From: Bradyrhizobium sp. WBOS07
GTDB lineage: Bacteria; Pseudomonadota; Alphaproteobacteria; Rhizobiales; Xanthobacteraceae
Length of the DNA: 64,000 bases
Direction of reading: 5' to 3'
Assembly (NCBI RefSeq): GCF_024585165.1
Contig: NZ_CP029008.1
Coordinates: 2,790,001 to 2,854,000, forward strand
Within the stretch, counting starts at the first letter, position 1. Each line of letters begins with the position of its first letter. Below, one piece after another: positions 45,688-55,379 of the stretch. The translations under genes were made by a program, and so were the position numbers. Below the pieces are notes generated by a model, which searched no databases, was not told where the DNA came from, and worked only from the letters and a program-made list of their open reading frames with translations.

Positions 45688-46455
45688 ATGCCTTCGCTGC
45701 GCTCGCTTGCTCCCGCGCTGATTGCGCTCGCCATGTTCGGCGCAGTCGCGCCGGCCGCTGCCGACAGCTTCTCCGACCCGCAGCGCACCGAGATCGAGAA
45801 GATCATCAAGAACTATCTCGTGAGCCATCCCGAGGTGCTCGAGGAGGCCATGGCCGAGCTCAGCAAACGTCAGGCCGCGGCCGAAACGAAAAAGCATGAA
45901 GCGAGCGTCGCGCAGAACGCCGAGGCGATCTTCAACTCGCCGCGACAGGTCGTGCTCGGCAACAAGGACGGCGACGTCACCTTCGTCGAGTTCTTCGACT
46001 ACAATTGCGGCTACTGCAAGCGCGCGATGGACGACATGCTGACCATCATGAAGAGCGATCCGAAGCTGAAGGTCGTGCTGAAGGAGTTTCCGGTGCTGAG
46101 CCAGGGCTCGGTCGAAGCGGCGCAGGTCGCGGTCGCCGTGCGCATGCAGGATCCCACCGGCAAGAAATATCTCGACTTCCACCAGAAGCTGCTCACCGGC
46201 CGCGGCGCCGCCGACAAGGCGCGCGCGCTCCAGGCGGCCAAGGAAGCCGGCCTCGACACCGCCAGGATCGAGAAGGACATCGGCAGCCCCGAGGTGCGCG
46301 CCACCATCGAGGAGAACTTCAAGCTCGCCGAAGCGATGGGCATGAACGGCACGCCGAGCTACGTCATCGGCAAGCAGATCGTGATCGGCGCCGTCGGCGT
46401 CGAAAGCCTCAGGGAAAAGATCGGCATCGCCCGCTGCGGCAAGGCAACCTGCTGA
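45688..46455 (+). CDS. DsbA-like thiol oxidoreductase (ScsC/DsbD-partner type)
   Basis: The 255-residue periplasmic protein has a signal peptide (residues 1-25, ending PAAADS), an N-terminal helix-rich region (about 28-75, EKIIKNYLVSHPEVLEEAMAEL) as in trimeric ScsC/Com1 proteins, then a thioredoxin fold with CGYC in FFDYNCGYCKRAMDDM, the cis-Pro in NGTPSYVIG and a C-terminal Cys pair region (ARCGKATC). It may isomerise or oxidise disulfides. AGAGGA precedes the ATG. It is followed by a strong intrinsic terminator. Confidence 0.92.
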   Translation: MPSLRSLAPALIALAMFGAVAPAAADSFSDPQRTEIEKIIKNYLVSHPEVLEEAMAELSKRQAAAETKKHEASVAQNAEAIFNSPRQVVLGNKDGDVTFVEFFDYNCGYCKRAMDDMLTIMKSDPKLKVVLKEFPVLSQGSVEAAQVAVAVRMQDPTGKKYLDFHQKLLTGRGAADKARALQAAKEAGLDTARIEKDIGSPEVRATIEENFKLAEAMGMNGTPSYVIGKQIVIGAVGVESLREKIGIARCGKATC

Positions 46456-46487
46456 TCACAGGTTTTTCGATATTCGGAAAACGCGAC

Positions 46488-46517
46488 AAGGCCGGCTGGA
46501 AAGCCGGCCTTTCTTCT
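46488..46517 (+). terminator. Intrinsic terminator after the DsbA-like gene
   Basis: AAGGCCGGC-TGGAAA-GCCGGCCTT followed by TCTTCTT, 33 bp after the stop codon. Confidence 0.88.
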
Positions 46518-46667
46518 TGCGCCGAACCTTGGCGTCTTCGCGCAAAGTCATTCATCTGGCGTTCAACAAACAAATGCCGCGGAACAGACGAAGTTCCGGA
46601 ACAACTCAAATCTCCTTTCGTTGTCGGCGCGGGCAATGACGCAAAGAAACACGTGAGGAGAATTTCG

Positions 46668-47525
46668 ATGTTGAACCGCTTTATGATCTCAGTTGCCGCA
46701 GCCGCACTCGTCGCGGGCACCGGTCTGGCCAACGCACAGGGCACCATGGGCCGCGACAGCGGTGGTGGCGCACAGATGCAGCAGTCGCAGCCTTCCGGCG
46801 GCGCCGCAGAGCGCGGCGGCTCGATGGGCCGCGATTCCATGAGCCAGGACAAGGGCACTGTCGGCCAGTCCGGCGGCTCCAGCTCCATGAAGTCCGAAGA
46901 TAAGTCCGGCGCGATGAAGGACGAGCGTTCCTCGGGCGGCGCGATGAACAAGAACGCCGAAGACAAGGCCGGCACCAAGGGCCAGCGCACCGACGATCGC
47001 GCGCAGGGCCAAATGGACAAGTCCCAGATGGACAAGTCCCAAGACAAGTCCAAGAGCATGAGCCAGGACACCACCAAGTCCGGCAAGGACAAGGACATGA
47101 AGGCTGAGGGCAGCAAGAGCGGCACCTCGACCAACAACGCCGAGACCCAGAAGGGTACCGGCACGAGCACCAACCAGAATGCTCAGGGCCAGACCGGCAC
47201 CAGCACCAACCAGAACGCCCAGGGCCAGAGCTCGACCTCGACCACGGTCGGCCAGGCTGGCGCCGCCGCGAAGCTCTCGACCGAGCAGCGGACCCAGATC
47301 ACCTCGGTGATCCGCGAGCAGCGGGTGACCCCGGTGACCAACGTGAACTTCTCGATCTCGGTCGGCACCCGGGTGCCGCGCGAGGGCATTACCTTCCACG
47401 CCTTGCCGTCCCGGGTCGTGTCGATCTATCCGGAGTGGCGGACCTACAAGTACATCCTGGTCAAGGAAGAGATCGTGATCATCAATCCGGACACCTACGA
47501 AATCGTGGCGGTCCTGAACGTCTAA
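46668..47525 (+). CDS. DUF1236-domain secreted low-complexity protein
   Basis: The 285-residue exported protein has a signal peptide (residues 1-23, ending GLANAQG), a long Ser/Gly/Lys/Asp/Gln-rich region with [19 protein letters not shown] and SGKDKD runs, two exact 12-residue repeats of a [12 protein letters not shown] type (47158-47229), and a C-terminal DUF1236 domain (about 215-285, [18 protein letters not shown], ending [19 protein letters not shown]). Function of the family is unknown; it is common in Rhizobiales. A strong GAGGAG site precedes the ATG. The gene is bounded by terminators on both sides and is monocistronic. Confidence 0.9.
   Translation: MLNRFMISVAAAALVAGTGLANAQGTMGRDSGGGAQMQQSQPSGGAAERGGSMGRDSMSQDKGTVGQSGGSSSMKSEDKSGAMKDERSSGGAMNKNAEDKAGTKGQRTDDRAQGQMDKSQMDKSQDKSKSMSQDTTKSGKDKDMKAEGSKSGTSTNNAETQKGTGTSTNQNAQGQTGTSTNQNAQGQSSTSTTVGQAGAAAKLSTEQRTQITSVIREQRVTPVTNVNFSISVGTRVPREGITFHALPSRVVSIYPEWRTYKYILVKEEIVIINPDTYEIVAVLNV
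47158..47229 (+). repeat. Two 36-bp tandem repeats inside the DUF1236 gene
   Basis: ACCGGCACGAGCACC... (47158-47193) is followed directly by a second 36-bp copy (47194-47229) differing at three bases (third-position changes). In-frame, so unit number may vary between strains. Confidence 0.85.
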
Positions 47526-47546
47526 GCCGGATCACCGGCAGCCGCA

Positions 47547-47576
47547 GGGGGCGGGCAGCAATGCCCGCCCCCTTTG
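47547..47576 (+). terminator. Intrinsic terminator after the DUF1236 gene
   Basis: GGGGGCGGGC-AGCAAT-GCCCGCCCCC followed by TTTGGG, 22 bp downstream of the stop codon. The T-run is short but the stem is very strong. Confidence 0.8.
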
Positions 47577-47752
47577 GGTTTGCCGGCAGCCATGGTTCGG
47601 GCTGGTTAACAAGCAATTTCCGTAGCTTCCGCACAGATTTTTGCAGCCAGGATGAGGTACCTGAGGGCCCCTCGAAGGTCCTTCAAGGCTTCCCCTGGGA
47701 CGCTTTGTTACCTATAACCCCGCCACGCCGAAGCACCTCTTCCGGGATTGGA

Positions 47753-48220
47753 ATGGCAGAACCCGCAACCGACACGATCCTCGTCCTGAACGGCCCGAAC
47801 CTCAACATGTTGGGGACGCGCGAGCCGGAGAAGTACGGCCACGCGACCCTGGCCGACGTCGAGGCGCTGTGCCGAGAGACGGCGGCGACGTTCGGCCTCA
47901 AGGCCGATTGCCGGCAGTCCAACCGCGAGGGCGAGCTGATCGACTTCATCCACGAGGCGCATCGGCGCAAGATGAAGGGCATCATCGTCAATGCCGGCGG
48001 CTATTCCCACACCTCGATCGCGCTGCACGACGCGCTGCTCGCGGTTCAGATCCCGACGGTCGAGGTGCATGTGACCAACATCCACGCCCGCGAGAGCTTT
48101 CGTCATCACTCCTACACGGCACGCGCGGCCTTCGCCTCGCTCTGCGGTTTCGGCATCGAGGGCTACCGCCTCGCCATCCAGGGCCTCGCCGCCAAGCTTG
48201 CCATCAAGCCCAAAGCCTGA
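47753..48220 (+). CDS. aroQ: 3-dehydroquinate dehydratase, type II
   Basis: The 155-residue type II dehydroquinase of the shikimate pathway has [18 protein letters not shown] (catalytic Tyr at the end of this loop), [16 protein letters not shown] (Asn and substrate-phosphate loop) and [18 protein letters not shown] (His and Arg). The ATG at 47753 gives the normal family length; upstream in-frame extension lacks support. It is followed by accB in 37 bp, an aroQ-accB-accC order I recall as standard for alphaproteobacteria. Confidence 0.96.
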   Translation: MAEPATDTILVLNGPNLNMLGTREPEKYGHATLADVEALCRETAATFGLKADCRQSNREGELIDFIHEAHRRKMKGIIVNAGGYSHTSIALHDALLAVQIPTVEVHVTNIHARESFRHHSYTARAAFASLCGFGIEGYRLAIQGLAAKLAIKPKA

Positions 48221-48257
48221 AGCTCCCTCATCAAACAGAACATTCGGATCAAACAAC

Positions 48258-48746
48258 ATGGCGCGCCAGCCAGACGACAAAGCAGCCGCAAAGTTTTCCA
48301 GCGAGGATTCCGCGCTCGTCCGCGAGCTCGCGCTCCTGCTCGATGAGACCAGCCTCAGCGAGATCGAGATCGAGCGCGCGGGCCTGCGCCTGCGCGTCGC
48401 CCGCAACATCAGCGTGGCTGCGACCATGCCCGTGCCGATGGCTGCGGCTCCCGCGGCCCTGCCGGGCGTCCCCGCCGCGACGGCCGCCGCCGGGCCCGAC
48501 CTGTCGAAGCATCCCGGCGCGGTCAGCTCGCCGATGGTCGGCACCGCCTATTGGGCGCCCGAGCCGGGCGCCAAGCCGTTCATCGAGGTCGGCAGCAAGG
48601 TCTCGGTCGGACAGACGCTGCTGATCATCGAAGCCATGAAGACCATGAACCAGATCCCCTCGCCGCGCGCCGGCACGGTGACGCAGATCCTGGTCGAGGA
48701 CGGCCAGCCGGTCGAGTACGGCGAGCCGCTCGTCATCATCGAGTGA
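48258..48746 (+). CDS. accB: Biotin carboxyl carrier protein of acetyl-CoA carboxylase
   Basis: The 162-residue AccB carries the biotinyl lysine in the C-terminal [11 protein letters not shown] motif and an Ala/Pro-rich flexible linker (about residues 55-85). It has the N-terminal helix [23 protein letters not shown] that binds biotin carboxylase. It shuttles carboxybiotin between AccC and AccAD. The ATG at 48258 was chosen because the upstream extension reads through the aroQ intergenic region. 80 bp, including a small repeat, separate it from accC. Confidence 0.95.
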   Translation: MARQPDDKAAAKFSSEDSALVRELALLLDETSLSEIEIERAGLRLRVARNISVAATMPVPMAAAPAALPGVPAATAAAGPDLSKHPGAVSSPMVGTAYWAPEPGAKPFIEVGSKVSVGQTLLIIEAMKTMNQIPSPRAGTVTQILVEDGQPVEYGEPLVIIE

Positions 48747-48752
48747 GGCAGT

Positions 48753-48816
48753 GGCGAATAGCGCGTAGCGACCAGCTGCTCCACCCTATTCGCCATTCGC
48801 CATTCCCCATTCGCCC
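48753..48816. repeat. ATTCGCC mini-repeats between accB and accC
   Basis: GGCGAATA (48753-48760) is inverted at 48787-48794 (TATTCGCC), after which ATTCGCC units are repeated several times in tandem (TATTCGCCATTCGCCATTCC). This is the kind of degenerate small repeat often found inserted in intergenic DNA, here within a core metabolic operon. Confidence 0.6.
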
Positions 48817-48826
48817 CTGAGGCACC

Positions 48827-50185
48827 ATGTTCGACAAGATCCTCATAGCCAATCGCGGCGAGATCGCCCTTCGCATCCTCAGGGCGTGCAAGGAGCTCGG
48901 TATCGCGACCGTCGCCGTGCACTCCACCGCCGACGCCGACGCCATGCATGTGCGCCTGTCGGACGAGAGCGTCTGCATCGGCCCGCCGGCATCCAAGGAC
49001 AGCTATCTCAACGTGCCCGCACTGCTCGCGGCCTGTGAGATCACCGGCGCCGATGCCGTGCATCCCGGCTACGGCTTTCTGTCGGAGAATGCGCGCTTCG
49101 CGGAGATCCTCGCCGAGCACAATCTGCATTTCATCGGCCCCAAGGCCGAGCACATTCGCCTGATGGGCGACAAGATCGAGGCCAAGAAGACCGCCAAGAG
49201 GCTCGGCATTCCCGTGGTTCCGGGCTCCGACGGCGCCGTCGGCCCCGACGACGACGCCCTGGCGATCGCAAGGACGATCGGCTTTCCCGTGCTGGTGAAG
49301 GCGGCGGCCGGCGGCGGCGGCCGCGGCATGAAGGTCGCCCACAGCGAGGCGGATCTGCAGGTGGCGCTGTCGACGGCGGCCAACGAGGCCAAATCCGCCT
49401 TTGGCGATGCCTCGGTCTACCTGGAGAAATACCTCCAGAAGCCGCGCCACATCGAGATCCAGATCCTCGGCGACGGTCGCGGCGGCGCGATCCATCTCGG
49501 CGAGCGCGACTGCTCGCTGCAGCGCCGCCACCAGAAGGTCTGGGAGGAAGGCCCCTCGCCCGTGCTCGCCGCCGCCGCGCGCGCCAAGATCGGCGAAACC
49601 TGCGCCAAGGCGATGCGCGAGATGAAATATCTCGGCGTCGGCACCATCGAATTCCTGTTCGAGGACGGCGAATTCTACTTCATCGAGATGAACACCCGAA
49701 TCCAGGTCGAGCATCCCGTCACCGAGAGCATCACCGACATCGACCTCGTGCTGGAGCAGATCCGCATCGCCGCCGGCGGCGACCTGCCGGCCAAGCAGGA
49801 CGAGGTTCAGGTCATCGGCCACGCCATTGAGTGCCGCATCAACGCCGAAAATCCCCAGACCTTCCGCCCCTCGCCCGGCCGCATCCTGCAATACCATCCC
49901 CCGGGCGGGCTGGGGGTGCGGATCGATTCCGCCGTCTACCAGGGCTACACGATCCCGCCCTATTACGATTCCCTGGTCGGCAAGCTGATCGTGCACGGCA
50001 AGACCCGCGCCGAATGCCTGATGCGGCTCCGCCGGGCGCTGGACGAAATGGTGGTGGAAGGCATCGAGACCACGCTGCCTCTGTTCCGCGCTTTGGTGCG
50101 CGAAGGCGACATCATCAACGGCGATTACCACATCCACTGGCTGGAGCAGTATCTGGCCGGCAAGGTGGAACCTGCCCCGCGATAA
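48827..50185 (+). CDS. accC: Biotin carboxylase subunit of acetyl-CoA carboxylase
   Basis: The 452-residue AccC carboxylates biotin on AccB using ATP and bicarbonate. ATP-grasp features are present: [19 protein letters not shown] at the N-terminus, the [12 protein letters not shown] glycine-rich loop, [12 protein letters not shown], and [14 protein letters not shown] with the essential Glu and Arg residues. Residue count matches the family. It forms an operon with accB and precedes the sensor kinase gene by about 100 bp. Confidence 0.97.
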   Translation: MFDKILIANRGEIALRILRACKELGIATVAVHSTADADAMHVRLSDESVCIGPPASKDSYLNVPALLAACEITGADAVHPGYGFLSENARFAEILAEHNLHFIGPKAEHIRLMGDKIEAKKTAKRLGIPVVPGSDGAVGPDDDALAIARTIGFPVLVKAAAGGGGRGMKVAHSEADLQVALSTAANEAKSAFGDASVYLEKYLQKPRHIEIQILGDGRGGAIHLGERDCSLQRRHQKVWEEGPSPVLAAAARAKIGETCAKAMREMKYLGVGTIEFLFEDGEFYFIEMNTRIQVEHPVTESITDIDLVLEQIRIAAGGDLPAKQDEVQVIGHAIECRINAENPQTFRPSPGRILQYHPPGGLGVRIDSAVYQGYTIPPYYDSLVGKLIVHGKTRAECLMRLRRALDEMVVEGIETTLPLFRALVREGDIINGDYHIHWLEQYLAGKVEPAPR

Positions 50186-50286
50186 TCCACTTCCCCGTGG
50201 AACCCTTTGGCCCCGATTGCGTTCTGGACGCGGGGACAGTTCCAAGGGGGCGTTTTGACTTCCGCGAGACGTGACAAAGCGAGGCC

Positions 50287-51816
50287 GTGGTGACGGCCGA
50301 GGCGCAACGACGGCGGGCTTTTTGGCAGATCCTGCTGATCGCGGCGGGTCTTCTGGTGCTGACCGTGATCAGCGCTGGCTCGGTCTATCTCGTCAACGAG
50401 GCGCGGGAAGACAGCAAATGGGTGCTCCACACCATCGAGGCGCAGAGCCAGATCAACGCCCTGTTGCTCGAGATCCGCCGTGCCGAGAGCAGCGCCCGCG
50501 GCTTTCTCCTGACACAAGGCTCGGATTTCCAGTCGGATCACGAGAAAGCCGTCGCCGCGATCATTCCGGCGCTCGACAAGCTCACGCGCCAGATCGGCGA
50601 CAATCCGGCGCAACGCGACAGCATCGAGAAGCTGAGCGCGGCCATCGAGACCCGGCTCGACCAGTTCTCGCGGGAGATGAGCCTCGTCAAGCAGGGGCAG
50701 CTCGACCGCGCCACGGAGCTCGTCCGCGAGGCCGCCCGCGGCAACACCACGACCACGATCACCAACCAGGCCAACGCGATGATCCGCGAGGAGGAGCGGC
50801 TGTTTCGGCTCCGCACCGTCAACTCCGACCGCAGCCAGACCCTGGCCGCATCGATGACCGGCATCGGCTCCGGCCTCGTCGTGCTGCTGGCCATGATCTC
50901 GACCTGGCTGGTGCGGCGCTCGGCCCGCGCCCGTGACGAGGCCGAAGCGCGCCTGCGCGATGCCAACGTCAATCTGGAGTCCGTCGTCGACGAGCGCACG
51001 GCGGACCTGCGCGAGGCCAACGACGAGATCCAGCGTTTTGCCTATATCGTCAGCCACGACCTGCGCTCGCCGCTCGTCAACATCATGGGCTTCACCAGCG
51101 AGCTGGAAGAGCTCGGCGGCGACATCTTCCGCCGCATCGGCAGCCTCGCCCATGTCTCTGCCGACGGTGCGCCGCTGGCCCCCGCCGGCCCTGGCGAGAT
51201 CGCGCTCGAAGGCGCCGACAAGCAGCTGTCCGAGGACTTCTCCGAAGCGCTCGGCTTCATCAAGTCTTCGATCGCCAAGATGGACCGGCTGATCTCGGCG
51301 ATCCTCAACCTCACCCGCGAGGGCCGCCGCGAATTCCAGCCGGTCAAGATCGACACACGCGAGCTGATCGAGGCCATTGTGACCACGCTGGCCCACCAGG
51401 CGGACGAGGCGCAGGCCCAGATTCATGTCGAGCCGCTGCCGAATGTCGTGAGCGACCGGCTCGCGCTCGAGCAGATTTTCTCCAATCTGATCGACAATGC
51501 CATCAAATATCTCAAGCCCGGCGTGCCCGGAGAGATCAGAATTCGCGGGCGGACCAAGCTCGGGTACGCTATCTTCGAGATCAGCGACAACGGCCGGGGG
51601 ATCGACCCGAAGGATCACCAGCGGATATTCGACCTGTTCCGCCGCGCCGGAACCCAGGACAAGCCCGGCCAGGGCATTGGTCTTGCGCATGTGCGTGCAC
51701 TTGTGCGTCGCCTCGGCGGCACCATGTCGGTATCATCGGAACTGAACGCGGGCAGCACCTTCACGATCACGCTGCCGATCGCCTGGAACGTGAACAACCG
51801 GAACAGAGATCGATGA
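50287..51816 (+). CDS. Sensor histidine kinase with CHASE3-like sensor
   Basis: The 509-residue membrane kinase has a first helix at about residues 12-35, a periplasmic CHASE3-like domain (about 36-190, NALLLEIRRAESSARGFLLTQ) and a second helix at about 196-216. A dimerisation domain holds the phospho-accepting His257 in FAYIVSHDLRSPLVNIMGF. The ATPase domain follows with N-box NLIDNAIKYLKPG, G1 DNGRGID and G2 PGQGIGLAHVRALV. It starts with GTG (a second GTG follows directly). Its stop overlaps the response regulator start by 4 bp (ATGA). Confidence 0.9.
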   Translation: MVTAEAQRRRAFWQILLIAAGLLVLTVISAGSVYLVNEAREDSKWVLHTIEAQSQINALLLEIRRAESSARGFLLTQGSDFQSDHEKAVAAIIPALDKLTRQIGDNPAQRDSIEKLSAAIETRLDQFSREMSLVKQGQLDRATELVREAARGNTTTTITNQANAMIREEERLFRLRTVNSDRSQTLAASMTGIGSGLVVLLAMISTWLVRRSARARDEAEARLRDANVNLESVVDERTADLREANDEIQRFAYIVSHDLRSPLVNIMGFTSELEELGGDIFRRIGSLAHVSADGAPLAPAGPGEIALEGADKQLSEDFSEALGFIKSSIAKMDRLISAILNLTREGRREFQPVKIDTRELIEAIVTTLAHQADEAQAQIHVEPLPNVVSDRLALEQIFSNLIDNAIKYLKPGVPGEIRIRGRTKLGYAIFEISDNGRGIDPKDHQRIFDLFRRAGTQDKPGQGIGLAHVRALVRRLGGTMSVSSELNAGSTFTITLPIAWNVNNRNRDR

Positions 51817-52253
51817 CCCAGCCTGTCACCATCATCATGATCGAGGACGACGAGGGACACGCCCGCCTGATCGAGCGCAACATCCGCCGCTCGGGCGTCA
51901 ACAACGAGATCGTCTCCTTCACCAACGGCACCGACGCGATGCAGCACCTGTTCGGCGCCGACGGCAGCGGCCTCGTCCAGAAGGGCAATGCGCTTCTGAT
52001 CCTGCTCGATCTCAACCTGCCCGACATGACCGGGATCGACATCCTGAGGCAGATCAAGGAAAACAAATATCTGAAGGCTTCGCCCGTGGTGGTCCTGACC
52101 ACCACCGACGATTCCCAGGAAATCAAGCGCTGCTACGAGCTCGGCTGCAACGTGTACATCACCAAGCCCGTCAACTACGAGAATTTCGCCAATGCCATCC
52201 GGCAGCTCGGCCTGTTCTTCTCGGTCATCCAGGTCCCGCCCGCCGCCCCATGA
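51813..52253 (+). CDS. Single-domain response regulator
   Basis: The 146-residue receiver, of the Rcp1-like CheY type, has the acidic pair IEDDEGHA, the phospho-acceptor Asp66 in ILLDLNLPDMTG, the Thr in VLTTTDDSQ and the Lys in VYITKPVNYE. It has no output domain, so it must signal by protein-protein contact. Overlapping starts and stops on both sides (ATGA with the kinase, ATGA with the next gene) mean the three genes are translated as a unit, which makes this the likely cognate receiver of the kinase at 50287. Confidence 0.92.
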   Translation: MTQPVTIIMIEDDEGHARLIERNIRRSGVNNEIVSFTNGTDAMQHLFGADGSGLVQKGNALLILLDLNLPDMTGIDILRQIKENKYLKASPVVVLTTTDDSQEIKRCYELGCNVYITKPVNYENFANAIRQLGLFFSVIQVPPAAP

Positions 52254-53353
52254 ACCAGCGCACGCCAACCCTGCTCTACATCGACGACGACCGTGCGCTG
52301 GCGCACCTGGTCGAACGCGGCCTGACGCGGCGCGGCTACAGGGTCGTCCATGCCGCGAGCGGCGAGGAAGGCCTGGAGCGCATCCGCCGCGCTCGTGCCG
52401 AGGGCGGCATCGACGTGGTCGCGCTAGACCAGTACATGCCGGGTCTCGACGGGCTGGAGACGCTCGAGCAGATCATGGCGATCCCGAACGCTCCGCCCGT
52501 CGTGTTCGTCACGGCCTCGCAGGATTCCAGCATCGCCGTCACCGCGCTGAAGGCCGGCGCGGCCGATTATCTCGTCAAGGACGTCACCGGCGATTTCATC
52601 CCCCTGCTCCACGTCGCGGCCGAGGGGGCGCTGCGCCAGGCCGAATTGCAGAAGGCGCGCGAGGAAGCCGAAGCCGAGATCCATGCCTCGCGCGACCGCT
52701 ACGCAGCTCTTGCCGCCGAACGCGAGCTGCTGCTGCGCGAGGTCAATCACCGCGTCGGCAACTCGCTCCAGATCATCGCCTCCCTGCTGCACCTTCAGGC
52801 AAGCTCGGCCGCGCAGGACGAGGTCAAGGCAGCGCTGACCAACGCCATGGGCCGTGTCGCCGCGGTCGCGCAAGTGCACCGGCGCCTCTACACCTCGCAG
52901 GACCTCAAGAGCGTGGTGCTGAACCAGTATCTGGAGTCCCTGCTTGAGGATCTCCGCCGCTCGGCCGAAGGCAACCGGATGTCGCGCCTGACGCTGAAGG
53001 CCGAGCCGATCGAGATCGATCCGGACCGCGCGGTCGCCGTCGGCATCATCGTCAACGAGCTGGTGATGAACGCCGTGAAATACGCCTATCCCGACGGCGC
53101 CGGCCCGATCCATGTCGATCTGACCGCGCAAGGCGACGATCTCTTGCTGTCGATCGCCGACAACGGCGTCGGTGACGCCGTCAAGGCCGATCCGCGCTCC
53201 ACCGGCATGGGCCAGCGCATCGTTGCGGCCATGGCCGCCAAGCTCGACGCCTCGGTCGAGCGCGATCCCGCGCATTCCGGAACCCGGGTCGTGCTGAAGT
53301 TCGCGCGCGTCCCCGCAAGCCCGGGCAAGACCAGCACCGCTGCCGCCGGCTGA
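52250..53353 (+). CDS. Receiver-HWE/HisKA_2 histidine kinase fusion
   Basis: The 367-residue soluble protein joins an N-terminal receiver (about residues 8-125, Asp60 in VVALDQYMPGLDG), a coiled linker (about 130-160), and a HisKA_2-type kinase core with the conserved His167 in LLREVNHRVGNSLQIIAS, N-box IIVNELVMNAVKYAYPDGA and a G-box DNGVGD. The kinase core is the class used in the general stress response phosphorelays of alphaproteobacteria (HWE/HisKA_2). Because it carries a receiver it can be both a target of the upstream kinase and a kinase itself. No PhyR or EcfG gene is in the window, so a role in that pathway is only a possibility. Confidence 0.9.
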   Translation: MNQRTPTLLYIDDDRALAHLVERGLTRRGYRVVHAASGEEGLERIRRARAEGGIDVVALDQYMPGLDGLETLEQIMAIPNAPPVVFVTASQDSSIAVTALKAGAADYLVKDVTGDFIPLLHVAAEGALRQAELQKAREEAEAEIHASRDRYAALAAERELLLREVNHRVGNSLQIIASLLHLQASSAAQDEVKAALTNAMGRVAAVAQVHRRLYTSQDLKSVVLNQYLESLLEDLRRSAEGNRMSRLTLKAEPIEIDPDRAVAVGIIVNELVMNAVKYAYPDGAGPIHVDLTAQGDDLLLSIADNGVGDAVKADPRSTGMGQRIVAAMAAKLDASVERDPAHSGTRVVLKFARVPASPGKTSTAAAG

Positions 53354-53413
53354 CCTCGCGCTGCCGTTGCGCCCCATCGCAACGGCCTCGCGATCCTGCT
53401 ATCATCGCGAACC

Positions 53414-54094
53414 ATGACTTCGCGCGACTCCGCTCCGTCTGAAATCACCCCGGCCGTGCTGCTGCGCGCCTACGCCTGCGGCATCTTCCCGATGGCGGAA
53501 AGCGCCGACGATCCGACCCTGTTCTGGGTCGAGCCGGAATTTCGCGGCGTCATCCCGCTCGACGGATTTCGCGTCGCCTCGCGGCTTGCGCGCACGGTGC
53601 GCTCGGACGTGTTTCGCGTCACCGTCAACACCGCGTTCAAGGCGACGATCGCGGGCTGCGCCGCGCCGCAGGCCGGCCGCGAGGACACCTGGATCAACAA
53701 GCGCATCCGCGACCTCTATGGGGGCCTGTACCAGCTCGGCCATTGCCACAGCGTCGAAGCCTGGCAGGGCGATGATCTCGTCGGCGGGCTGTACGGCGTC
53801 AGCCTCGGGCGGGCCTTCTTCGGCGAGAGCATGTTTCACACCGCGCGCGACGCCTCGAAGGTCGCGCTGGTGCATCTGGTCGCGCGGCTCATTTACGGCG
53901 GCTTCGAGCTGCTCGACACTCAGTACGTCACCGACCACCTGAAGAGCTTTGGCGCGGTCGAGATCTCGCGGCGGCGCTACACCGCGATGCTCGACAAGGC
54001 GCTGGCCGGCGAGCCCGGCGATTTCCTCAGGCTCTCACCCGGCGAGGCCATCCCGGGCGCGCGCGCACTCGAGATCATCGCTTCAAGGCAATAG
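53414..54094 (+). CDS. aat: Leucyl/phenylalanyl-tRNA-protein transferase
   Basis: The 226-residue Aat adds Leu or Phe to N-terminal Arg/Lys proteins in the N-end rule pathway, targeting them for ClpAP through ClpS. Family motifs present are [35 protein letters not shown]-type [49 protein letters not shown] and [21 protein letters not shown]. In relatives I recall it next to accC and DUF2155; here the signalling operon intervenes. Confidence 0.95.
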   Translation: MTSRDSAPSEITPAVLLRAYACGIFPMAESADDPTLFWVEPEFRGVIPLDGFRVASRLARTVRSDVFRVTVNTAFKATIAGCAAPQAGREDTWINKRIRDLYGGLYQLGHCHSVEAWQGDDLVGGLYGVSLGRAFFGESMFHTARDASKVALVHLVARLIYGGFELLDTQYVTDHLKSFGAVEISRRRYTAMLDKALAGEPGDFLRLSPGEAIPGARALEIIASRQ

Positions 54095-54115
54095 GACCCG
54101 ATCAGCTAAGCGCTG

Positions 54116-54150
54116 ATGCTTCATCTCTCCCGAAGGGAGAGATGAAGCAT
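54116..54150. terminator. Bidirectional perfect hairpin between aat and DUF2155 genes
   Basis: ATGCTTCATCTCTCCC (54116-54131), GAA, then the exact 16-base reverse complement (54135-54150). Both genes converge here, 22 bp after the aat stop and 3 bp before the DUF2155 stop. No long T-run follows on either side, so it may act as a stabilising rather than terminating hairpin. Confidence 0.75.
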
Positions 54151-54153
54151 GGC

Positions 54154-55176
54154 CTAGCGGCCAAACCCGGGAATTCCGAACAGACCCGGCCGCTGCTCCG
54201 GCGGCGGGGGCGGCGGTGGCGCCGGTTGCTGCTGCTGGATCGGCGGCAGAGGTTGCGGCGGACGCTGCTGCACCTGCTTGGGCGCAGCCTTCTTCTGTGC
54301 GGGCGGCGGTGGCGGCGGCTTGGCCGCCGGATCCGGCGCCGCCGTCGCAATGGTCTGCTGCGGCTCTTTGCAGTCGGTGAGCCAGATGTCGTAGATCGGA
54401 TGCTCGACGCCGTGCAGGCCCGGGCTTGCCGCGTACATCCAGCCGGAGAAGATGCGCTTCACCTCGCCCTGCAAGGTGATCTCGTCGACCTCGACGAAGG
54501 CATCGGTGTTGGTGGCCTCCGTGGCCGGCCGCGTGTAGCAGGCGTCGGTCTTGACCCTGAGCGCGCCGAACTGAACGGTCTCGCCGATCTCCTCGTCGAA
54601 ATTGATGATGCGACCGGTGATCTTGTCGAGGCCGGAGAAGGTCGCCTTCTTGTTCACGATCTTCTGCGCCGGCGGCTCGGTCACGACCTCGTCGCCCGGC
54701 TGGAGACTTGCCGGGGTCTGCGGCACGGCGCCCGGAGCGCCCTTCTGCTGCGGCTGACGACCGGGCGCGCCCGGCACACCGGGCGGCGCGATCGCCGCGG
54801 AGGGGGGCTGGTTCGGCGGAGCCACGGTGGAGCCCGGCGGGGGCGCCAGCGGCTGGGTTTCGACCGGCCCCGGCATCACGTTCCCCTGCCGGCCCGGCGG
54901 CGGCGGCATCGGGCGCGACGGCAGCACGCGGCCCTGCGGCGGCAGCTCCGGCACCTCTTCGTCGTCGTCGGGGATCTGCTGCGGCTGCGGCTGGCCGCGC
55001 GGAATGGTGCCGGGCGGCCGCAGCGGCGGCGGATCGGAAAAGATCGTGCCGATTTGCGCCTGAGCCGGCGTCGCAACCGTCAGCGCGGTGGCGGCCAAAA
55101 GCGCCGCAAGACCTGTCAGGGTAATGGTTCGAAACATCTCGCGCGGCTTCAACAGCGAATCGGGCTTGTTGGACAT
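54154..55176 (-). CDS. DUF2155 exported protein with Pro/Gln-rich arms
   Basis: The roughly 340-residue protein begins MSNKPDSLLKPREMFR, with a signal peptide after the basic region (TLTGLAALLAATALTVATPAQAQ). Two Pro/Gly/Gln-rich arms (about residues 35-155 and 270-335) flank a DUF2155 domain (about 165-260, KKATFSGLDKITGRIINFDEEIGETVQFG, ACYTRPATEATNTDAFVEVDE, IFSGWMYAASPGLHGVEHPIYDIWLTDC). DUF2155 members are alphaproteobacterial and of unknown function; in relatives they lie near the NDUFA12 gene, as here with a spacer. Other possible starts are at 55137 and 55218. The first arm is rich in P-P-G and G-R-P motifs. Confidence 0.85.
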   Translation of the reverse strand: MSNKPDSLLKPREMFRTITLTGLAALLAATALTVATPAQAQIGTIFSDPPPLRPPGTIPRGQPQPQQIPDDDEEVPELPPQGRVLPSRPMPPPPGRQGNVMPGPVETQPLAPPPGSTVAPPNQPPSAAIAPPGVPGAPGRQPQQKGAPGAVPQTPASLQPGDEVVTEPPAQKIVNKKATFSGLDKITGRIINFDEEIGETVQFGALRVKTDACYTRPATEATNTDAFVEVDEITLQGEVKRIFSGWMYAASPGLHGVEHPIYDIWLTDCKEPQQTIATAAPDPAAKPPPPPPAQKKAAPKQVQQRPPQPLPPIQQQQPAPPPPPPPEQRPGLFGIPGFGR

Positions 55177-55379
55177 TCTATAGGGGTTACCGCCGCTCGC
55201 AGGCCATCCGGTTAACACGGCGAATACGGCGGGGGAAGGGCGGCAACCCTGCCCTTCCCGGCCCCATCTGGCCAGACCGGGTCCCGAATGGGATAGTCAA
55301 TCAGCCCCTCCCAGGGGCGCGGGGCCGGCATCGCCCCCCAAACCACATCCAACCAGACTGGAAACCCCGAGGTCGCCCC

